Part shown: positions 59,053 through 64,000 of the stretch, one piece after another
How positions within the stretch are numbered: the stretch's first letter is position 1
How the letters are laid out: each line of letters starts with the position of its first letter
Assembly: GCF_012524115.1 (NCBI RefSeq)
Contig: NZ_JAAZWB010000062.1
Span: forward strand, 59,306-123,305
From: Bacillus sp. RO1
GTDB taxonomy: Bacteria; Bacillota; Bacilli; Bacillales; Bacillaceae_I
Direction of reading: 5' to 3'
DNA: 64,000 nt
Made by a program: the position numbers and the translations under genes
Notes under the pieces: generated by a model
Databases searched by the model: none
The model's input: the letters and a program-made list of their open reading frames with translations, nothing else
Told to the model about the DNA's origin: nothing

Positions 59053-60045
59053 ATGATAAGTGAATATGTGAGGCTTTTTAAAGCACGAGGGTATATGAAG
59101 AGAAACTTGCCCTTCTTATATAGTTGGCATGCCTATGTTGGGTATGAGCTGGATTTATTTGAAGCTTTTAAGAAGCCTAAAACAATTATGGAAGTAGCAA
59201 AAGAACATGATTTAAAGGAAGATCTATTGAAAAGGTGGGTTGAAGTAGGCGGTGTCATTGGATACCTGAAAAAGAAATCCAAGGAACGCTACCAAACGGT
59301 GAAAAAGTTCATGGTACCTTCAAGTAAACATAACCCTCGTTCAACCGGGGTGCTTTTAAAAGAGATGATGGAACTTCATATACCTACCCTAATAAAGTAT
59401 CCAAAAATGATGAAGACGGAAAAGAAAGAGCTTTTTAATCAAAAAGAACATGGAATGGTTGTCGCGCAAACCTCCTCACTTTTAGAACAACTGGCTATTC
59501 CGAGAGTGATGAAGGTGATGAAAAAAGCTAAACCAAATACTGTGGTAGATGTTGGCTGTGGAAGCGGCGGTTATTTACTTAAGCTTTCTCAGAAGTTTCC
59601 GAAAGCGAAAATGCTCGGTATCGAGCTTAATGAGGATGTGGCAGAAGAAGCAAGTAAAAACTGTCAAAAACAAAGTCAAGTTGAAATTGTTTGTCAGGAT
59701 GTTCACAAGTGGTCACCGGAGGAAAAGGTGGATTTCGTTATGCTGAATAACATTCTACATTATATCTCTCCGGAAGACCGGACGGAGCTATTTAAAAAAA
59801 TAAGTGAATGGTTGCCTCCTAAAGGAACATTGTCAGTGGTTTCACCTATACACAACTCTAGACATGGTGGTCAGTTTTCTAGTGTGTTCAACAGTTTTTT
59901 CACCGCGTTTGATAATCTGTACCCTCTTCCTTCCGAAGATGATCTCAAGAATCTGGGGGATGCTGCAGCGTTGAAGGTGGAAAAAATGCAGCCGGTCATC
60001 AAGGAAGGCGGCTGGTACCAAGTTACCTTTACCAAATTAAATTAA
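59053..60045 (+). CDS. SAM-dependent methyltransferase
   Basis: 330 residues: a winged-helix-like N-terminal dimerisation region (PKTIMEVAKEHDLKEDLLKRWVEVG), then the SAM motif VVDVGCGSGGYLLKLS, GIELNEDV, NNILHYI. The layout is that of small-molecule O- or C-methyltransferases. Same operon as the monooxygenase; GGAGGAAG lies in the upstream gene's end. Confidence 0.85.
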   Translation: MISEYVRLFKARGYMKRNLPFLYSWHAYVGYELDLFEAFKKPKTIMEVAKEHDLKEDLLKRWVEVGGVIGYLKKKSKERYQTVKKFMVPSSKHNPRSTGVLLKEMMELHIPTLIKYPKMMKTEKKELFNQKEHGMVVAQTSSLLEQLAIPRVMKVMKKAKPNTVVDVGCGSGGYLLKLSQKFPKAKMLGIELNEDVAEEASKNCQKQSQVEIVCQDVHKWSPEEKVDFVMLNNILHYISPEDRTELFKKISEWLPPKGTLSVVSPIHNSRHGGQFSSVFNSFFTAFDNLYPLPSEDDLKNLGDAAALKVEKMQPVIKEGGWYQVTFTKLN

Positions 60046-60057
60046 GAGGTGATTGAA

Positions 60058-60098
60058 GGGCTCAACTTTGGAGAATTTCCAAGCTGAGCTCTATTTTG
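60058..60098 (+). terminator. Terminator of the monooxygenase/methyltransferase operon
   Basis: GGGCTCAAC-TTGG pairs with CCAAG-CTGAGCTC (imperfect) followed by TATTTTG. Confidence 0.6.
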
Positions 60099-60198
60099 TG
60101 GGGTAATAATCCTCTATTAGAATAGTTTTCCTTATCCTTCTAATATAAGGAAGAGTCGTAATAATCCCTTAATATACCCGTTATTTACGTAACCTAAA

Positions 60199-60215
60199 TG
60201 TTATTCTACTGTTCT
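60199..60215 (+). promoter_or_regulatory. Candidate WalR box upstream of the LysM-3D gene
   Basis: TGTTAT-N5-TGTTCT fits TGTWAH-N5-TGTWAH with one mismatch in the second half, ~65 bp before the ATG; a TATGAT -10 lies at 60237-60242. B. subtilis yocH, of the same architecture, is WalR-controlled. Confidence 0.5.
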
Positions 60216-60278
60216 TTTAAACTACTAAAACCATGTTATGATTAGAACACTGAGTCAAATACATAGGAGGTATTTAGT

Positions 60279-61235
60279 ATGAAAAAGAGCATGGTTTCTT
60301 TGGTAACGGCAGCGGCCCTTGCAGGTACGTTTAGTTTAGGTGCAAATGCCTCTGCTGCAGAAGTTACGGTAAAGAAAGGCGACACGCTTTGGGACATTGC
60401 TAAAGCGAACAATATATCAGTACAAGAAATCAAAGAGTGGAACGGTCTATCAAGCGACGTTATCCACCCACAAGATCAATTGAAAGTGGCGTTGTCTGAA
60501 CGCTACAAAATTGAAAAAGGTGACACATTATGGGGAATTTCTCAAAACTATGAAGGTGTTACTTATCAGAAATTAGCAGAATGGAATTCCATTTCAAATC
60601 CTGATCTTATTTATGCAGGGGACGAGCTAGTAATTTATGTTGATGGAAATCCAGTTCCTGTAGATGCTCCTGTAAAGAAAGAAGCACCGGCTGAAGAGCC
60701 TATTACAGAGGAGCCAGCGGAAGAGGCACCGGCTGAGGAGCCTGTAACAGAGGAGCCAGCAGAAGAAGCACCGGCTGAGGAGCCTGTAACAGAGGAGCCA
60801 GCGGAAGAAGCACCGGCTGAGGAGCCTGTAACAGAGGAGCCAGCAGAAGAAGCACCAGCTGAGGAGCCTGTAACAGAAGAGCCAGCAGAAGAAGCACCAG
60901 TTGAAGAGCCTGCAGAGGAAGAAACGGCAGCTGACCAAGAGGTAGTGCAAGAATTAACGATGACAGCTACTGCTTATACTGCTACTTGTGAAGGTTGCTC
61001 AGGTATCACTGCAACAGGAATTAACCTGTTGGAAAACCCAGATATGAAAGTTATTTCTGTTGATCCAGATGTTATTCCTTTGGGATCAAAAGTATGGGTT
61101 GAAGGCTATGGTGAGGCAATTGCTGGAGATACTGGTGGAGCAATCAAAGGAAACAAAATTGATATCTTTATTCCGGAGAAGCAAGATGCTATTAACTATG
61201 GTGTTCAAGAGGTTCAAGTAAAAGTTTATAAATAA
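60279..61235 (+). CDS. YocH-like wall hydrolase: two LysM domains, acidic repeat, 3D domain
   Basis: 318 residues. Signal peptide with ASA cleavage. LysM 1 (VKKGDTLWDIAKANN) and LysM 2 (IEKGDTLWGISQNYE) bind peptidoglycan. Five 14-residue repeats (EEPVTEEPAEEAPA) form an acidic stalk. The C-terminal 3D domain has TATAYTA, SGITATGIN, VISVDPDVIPLGSKVWV and AGDTGGAIKGNKIDIF, with the catalytic Asp cluster of MltA-like lytic transglycosylases. Secreted cell-wall enzyme. Confidence 0.92.
   Translation: MKKSMVSLVTAAALAGTFSLGANASAAEVTVKKGDTLWDIAKANNISVQEIKEWNGLSSDVIHPQDQLKVALSERYKIEKGDTLWGISQNYEGVTYQKLAEWNSISNPDLIYAGDELVIYVDGNPVPVDAPVKKEAPAEEPITEEPAEEAPAEEPVTEEPAEEAPAEEPVTEEPAEEAPAEEPVTEEPAEEAPAEEPVTEEPAEEAPVEEPAEEETAADQEVVQELTMTATAYTATCEGCSGITATGINLLENPDMKVISVDPDVIPLGSKVWVEGYGEAIAGDTGGAIKGNKIDIFIPEKQDAINYGVQEVQVKVYK
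60693..60902 (+). repeat. 42-bp in-frame tandem repeat, five units
   Basis: Five consecutive 42-bp units encode EEP(V/I)TEEPAEEAP(A/V). Near-identity at the DNA level suggests recent unit gain or loss. Confidence 0.9.
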
Positions 61236-61254
61236 TAGATTGATAGGGGCTGCT

Positions 61255-61282
61255 CGATGTCATCGGGTGGCCTCTTTTCTAT
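61255..61282 (+). terminator. Terminator of the LysM-3D gene
   Basis: AGGGGC-tg-CTCGATG / CATCGGG-tg-GCCTCT hairpin followed by TTTT. Confidence 0.75.
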
Positions 61283-61388
61283 GCTAATTAAAATGGTTGA
61301 TTTCCGTTCTGAATGCTTTTAATGTTTTACGTAGTAGCTGAAGTGGAATAAGTTAATAGGCAACTTATTCCACAAACGAGGCGATTGA

Positions 61389-62129
61389 ATGAATGTAAAA
61401 GAGGAAGCTCACTATTGGAAAGAACAGATTGATTTAAAGAAGATATGGGCGCCTGCTCTGCTTATTTTAATGGGGATAGTTCTCATGATTACAGCAACGG
61501 CATTATTCCTTGAATTGGCAGAGGATGTTTGGGAGCAGGAAAAGCTTACATTTGACCACATTATTATGAATTATTTTCAATCCGTAGAAAGCGGGACATT
61601 GACTAACACATTAAGGATCCTCACAGAAACAGGTTCCATCTGGTGGATATCGGCTGCAAGTGTTATTACTGTCTTATTTCTTTGGTTGAAAAAACGTGAT
61701 GTTCACGGTGTTGTTTTTTTCATACTTGCAATTGCAGGCGGTGGAATATTTATCTTTGTCTTGAAGTATTTTTTTCAGCGCGAACGGCCTACATTGGCTC
61801 CCGAATACGACGGGTACGGATATAGTTTCCCGAGCGGTCATGCGTTGGGGAGTTTTATTTTATATGGTTTCATCATCTATCTAATTGGTAGAGAGAAACG
61901 CTTCTTTAAAACGAGAATGTTTGCAATTGGCTTGTTGTCTGTCCTTATACTCAGCATAGGCTTTAGTAGGGTTTACCTTCAGGTTCATTACCCAAGTGAT
62001 ATATTGGCAGGCTATGCCGTCGGAATGATTTGGTTAATATGTTGCATATTTTCAATGGAGATGATGAAGGTTTATCGGGATAAAGATAAGCGGACCTATC
62101 TTTCTAATTTAATTTATCATAGAAAATGA
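61389..62129 (+). CDS. PAP2-family membrane phosphatase
   Basis: 246 residues, six membrane helices, with the three catalytic motifs KYFFQRERP (KX6RP), PSGH and SRVYLQVHYPSD (SRX5HX3D). Probable undecaprenyl-pyrophosphate or lipid phosphatase. AGGCGATTG upstream of ATG. Confidence 0.9.
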   Translation: MNVKEEAHYWKEQIDLKKIWAPALLILMGIVLMITATALFLELAEDVWEQEKLTFDHIIMNYFQSVESGTLTNTLRILTETGSIWWISAASVITVLFLWLKKRDVHGVVFFILAIAGGGIFIFVLKYFFQRERPTLAPEYDGYGYSFPSGHALGSFILYGFIIYLIGREKRFFKTRMFAIGLLSVLILSIGFSRVYLQVHYPSDILAGYAVGMIWLICCIFSMEMMKVYRDKDKRTYLSNLIYHRK

Positions 62130-62163
62130 AATAGAACGGTCCCAAATAGGCCGTTCTATTTCA
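62127..62163. terminator. Bidirectional terminator
   Basis: TGAAATAGAACGG / CCGTTCTATTTCA perfect 13-bp stem; includes both convergent gene ends. Confidence 0.85.
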
Positions 62164-62758
62164 TTTGTTCCTCTACTTCTTGATGAAATCTATCTCTTAT
62201 TTCATTATCATCAGATGTATCATATTCTTTTTGTAAAACAAGTTGGAGTTTTTCCATCACCATTGTTTGCTCGTATAAGTCTCTATCATAATCATGGTTT
62301 AATTCTTCTAGTGTCAAATCTAAAGCTTCTGCATAGGCTTTGTGCTGGGGGACATCGCTCTGGTCTGGGCCTTGCGTTATCCACGTGTCAAGCTCTTCCT
62401 CTGTAACGGTCACTTTATATTTATTTTCGGCTACAGTCATAAATGTATCATAATACTTCATGTTATACTTTGCAGTCTCCAATGCTTCCTCTTTGGTGAG
62501 GTCTCTTTTATTCATTAGCCTCTCATCACCAATTGCGCGGATGACCCACTTTTCCAGTTTTTTGTTTTCGATTTTCATGCTTTTTGCACGATCTACGATA
62601 TATTCCATAATGAATTTATATTCTTCATAGGAAAGCTCACTCCCAGCAAACAACCCGTCCAAAGGGCCTGCTTCATTTGTATCCTTTTGTTCCTGACATG
62701 CTGTTAACAATGTTAGAGAACAGACGATAATAAAGATAAATAGATTTTTTTTCATCAT
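62156..62758 (-). CDS. Lipoprotein with SurA-N-like helical region
   Basis: 200 residues; lipoprotein signal IIVCSLTLLTAC. The mature protein is helical and acidic with TVTEEELDTWITQGPDQ and KAYAEALDLTLEELNHDYDRD (in part), reminiscent of SurA/PrsA N-terminal chaperone helices. No PPIase domain. GGTGAGAA before the ATG. Confidence 0.72.
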   Translation of the reverse strand: MMKKNLFIFIIVCSLTLLTACQEQKDTNEAGPLDGLFAGSELSYEEYKFIMEYIVDRAKSMKIENKKLEKWVIRAIGDERLMNKRDLTKEEALETAKYNMKYYDTFMTVAENKYKVTVTEEELDTWITQGPDQSDVPQHKAYAEALDLTLEELNHDYDRDLYEQTMVMEKLQLVLQKEYDTSDDNEIRDRFHQEVEEQMK

Positions 62759-62853
62759 TTCTCACCTATGGCTTTTTTCTTTTATCCTACCAATAAACGG
62801 TGAAGAGGGCAAAGCAAAGGGTAAGAGAGCAAGACAGATCGGGAGTGAGGACT

Positions 62854-63420
62854 TTGTTAAAATTTATCTCTACTTTTATGCTAGTGTCCATTATCGGGGT
62901 CATTGGTTATCATTATTATGATTATGTGGATGGAGGTTCCTTATTTTCATCTACTACACTTGCAAGTGTGCAAGAAATAGAGCACCAAGAGTTTGAAGAT
63001 GCGGTTGTATATCAGGAAAACAGGGAAGTTAGCACTTTAGAAGTCTTAGCAGAACAACATAAATATTTGAATAATGTAACTGGATGGGGAGGGGCGGATA
63101 CAGTCGATCTTCGCAACCTGAAAACATCTGACGAATGGAAGGAACTAAAAGCTGCTGTCAATTGGATGAAAACGGAAGGGTTTGCCCCATCCAAAGTTTG
63201 GAATGACATGGAAAATGCAAATGGACTTATTATTTTGGTCGAAAGAAACGATGACAGAATGGCATTAAAGTACTTACACAGGATCTTTCATGATTTGGAC
63301 GTAACCCTCAATGAAGTAACAAAAGACGAAGGCGAAACAAACATTTGGGGAGTAACCCACGCGCTAGGAAACAACCGAGAAATTAGAAGAGTCAACAACT
63401 ACCTTAAAAAGAACTTATAA
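62854..63420 (+). CDS. Uncharacterised exported protein
   Basis: 188 residues from a TTG 8 bp after GGGAG. One N-terminal membrane segment (FISTFMLVSIIGVIGYHYY), then a soluble domain with TGWGGADTVDLRNL and VERNDDRMALKYLHRIFHDLD. It is likely anchored with the domain outside. Family not recognised with confidence. Confidence 0.65.
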   Translation: MLKFISTFMLVSIIGVIGYHYYDYVDGGSLFSSTTLASVQEIEHQEFEDAVVYQENREVSTLEVLAEQHKYLNNVTGWGGADTVDLRNLKTSDEWKELKAAVNWMKTEGFAPSKVWNDMENANGLIILVERNDDRMALKYLHRIFHDLDVTLNEVTKDEGETNIWGVTHALGNNREIRRVNNYLKKNL

Positions 63421-63576
63421 GCGAAAATCAACTAGTAAAAGTCAACCTGAAGCGGAAACGACAACCGCTTCTTCTTTTTTGCAAAAAATTCAAATAATTT
63501 GCTGAAACTTAAAGGGAATTTGTCCTTATCTGTAGAAATAGTTAGTGTTATGAAAGGAGAGAAGGAGGAATCCGTC

Positions 63577-63804
63577 GTGAAAATTACAGAATTTATGGGT
63601 AATAAAGTATGCACACTGATGATGGAATCAGAAGGACATAAAGTGAAAATTGAATTTATGTATTCCGAAATGCATCCAGAAATTCTTGACTACAGTTTCC
63701 GAATCAATGGTAATCCTTCCTTGCAAACTAGAAATATCGTGAATGATCTTGCGGAAAAGAAAATGCAGGATTTATTCTATCAATTAACTCAAAATGTGCT
63801 TTAG
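63577..63804 (+). CDS. Uncharacterised 75-residue protein
   Basis: GTG at 63577 after AAGGAGGA; the longer in-frame reading from 63499 lacks a site. Small alpha/beta protein (KITEFMGNKVCTLMMESEGHKV, DLAEKKMQDLFYQLTQN). Family not recognised. Confidence 0.6.
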   Translation: MKITEFMGNKVCTLMMESEGHKVKIEFMYSEMHPEILDYSFRINGNPSLQTRNIVNDLAEKKMQDLFYQLTQNVL

Positions 63805-63882
63805 ATGGAGGCTGGGACAAAACTAAAAAAGCCTAATAAAAGACGAACAATTTAGGTGTCATAGGTGTTGGCTCTAAATACC

Positions 63883-64000
63883 GCTGTTGATCTCCACAAA
63901 TGGCTTCGCTTTCCTAGGGGCGGTGCTTGAGCCTCCTCGCTCCGCTGCGGGGTCTCAAGCTACCGCTATCTCCCTCAGGAGTCTTCGCCTTTTGCTCCAA
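63883..64000. repeat. Interspersed palindromic repeat, copy 6 (cut by window end)
   Basis: GCTGTTGATCTCCAC, GGCTTCGCTTTCCTAGGGG, GAGCCTCCTCGCTCCG, GGGGTCTCAAGCTACCGCT, AGGAGTCTTCGCCTTTTGC; continues past base 64000. Confidence 0.9.

Overview
The window is chromosomal DNA of an endospore-forming Bacillaceae species (low-GC Firmicute). Evidence: AGGAGG-type ribosome binding sites with frequent TTG/GTG starts, many sporulation genes (spoVA-type genes, spoVIF, splAB, sda, coat-like proteins, an endospore-appendage subunit), and gene order that follows the Bacillus subtilis yjb/yjc region (yjbO-prpE-yjbQ-fabI ... yjcZ-spoVIF-yjcD ... yjcF-yjcG-yjcH). Species cannot be named from the sequence.

Layout. 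1-5.3 kb: housekeeping genes (RluA-family pseudouridine synthase, PrpE, CPA2 antiporter, FabI with a FapR-type operator), separated by two unusual intergenic repeat arrays. 5.4-6.8 kb: a CwlC-like amidase fused to a glucosaminidase, behind a sigma-K-like promoter. 7.2-17.8 kb: an AT-rich surface-polysaccharide cluster (five glycosyltransferases, nucleotidylyltransferase, epimerases, nucleotide-sugar dehydrogenase), probably for the spore surface. 17.8-21 kb: Cys-rich and coiled-coil coat-like proteins, several with sigma-K-like promoters. 21.0-24.9 kb: a spoVA operon with the composition of spoVA-2mob. 25.5-33.8 kb: yjcZ, spoVIF, a TPR-like gene, sda, a UvrD-like helicase with a CoiA-like N-terminus, an MBL hydrolase, DUF421, and yjcFGH. 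In B. subtilis the fabI-spoVIF interval holds the cotO/cotVWXYZ crust genes, so the polysaccharide/coat block appears to occupy that coat locus.

34.4-37.6 kb: a sulfonate/nitrate-type ABC importer and a Sco1 protein. 37.8-39.4 kb: an HD-domain protein, a mini-WYL gene under LexA (SOS) boxes, a small membrane protein and a lone tRNA-Val(GAC). 39.5-41.1 kb: a divergent pair made of an Ena-type endospore appendage subunit and a larger protein in which an Ena-like domain sits inside a coat-protein scaffold. 41.2-45.5 kb: a rhodanese-like protein, CHY zinc finger, GNAT, a probable stand-alone structured RNA with a 24-codon ORF, then a CheR methyltransferase facing a PAS-like protein and a cobalamin-binding protein carrying the CarH-type photoreceptor motif. 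45.7-54.4 kb: M42 aminopeptidase, DUF192 and a complete Flp/Tad pilus operon. 54.5-64 kb: splAB, VanW, DUF2164, a FAD monooxygenase/methyltransferase pair, a LysM-3D wall protein, PAP2 phosphatase, a lipoprotein and two uncharacterised genes.

Non-coding structure is prominent: six copies of a ~130-190 nt imperfect palindromic repeat, two arrays of TCGCCCG motifs at 20-21 bp spacing, a third array with exact 21-bp spacing, and a 52-bp tandem repeat. All homology statements come from reading the sequence against remembered family features; no database search was run.
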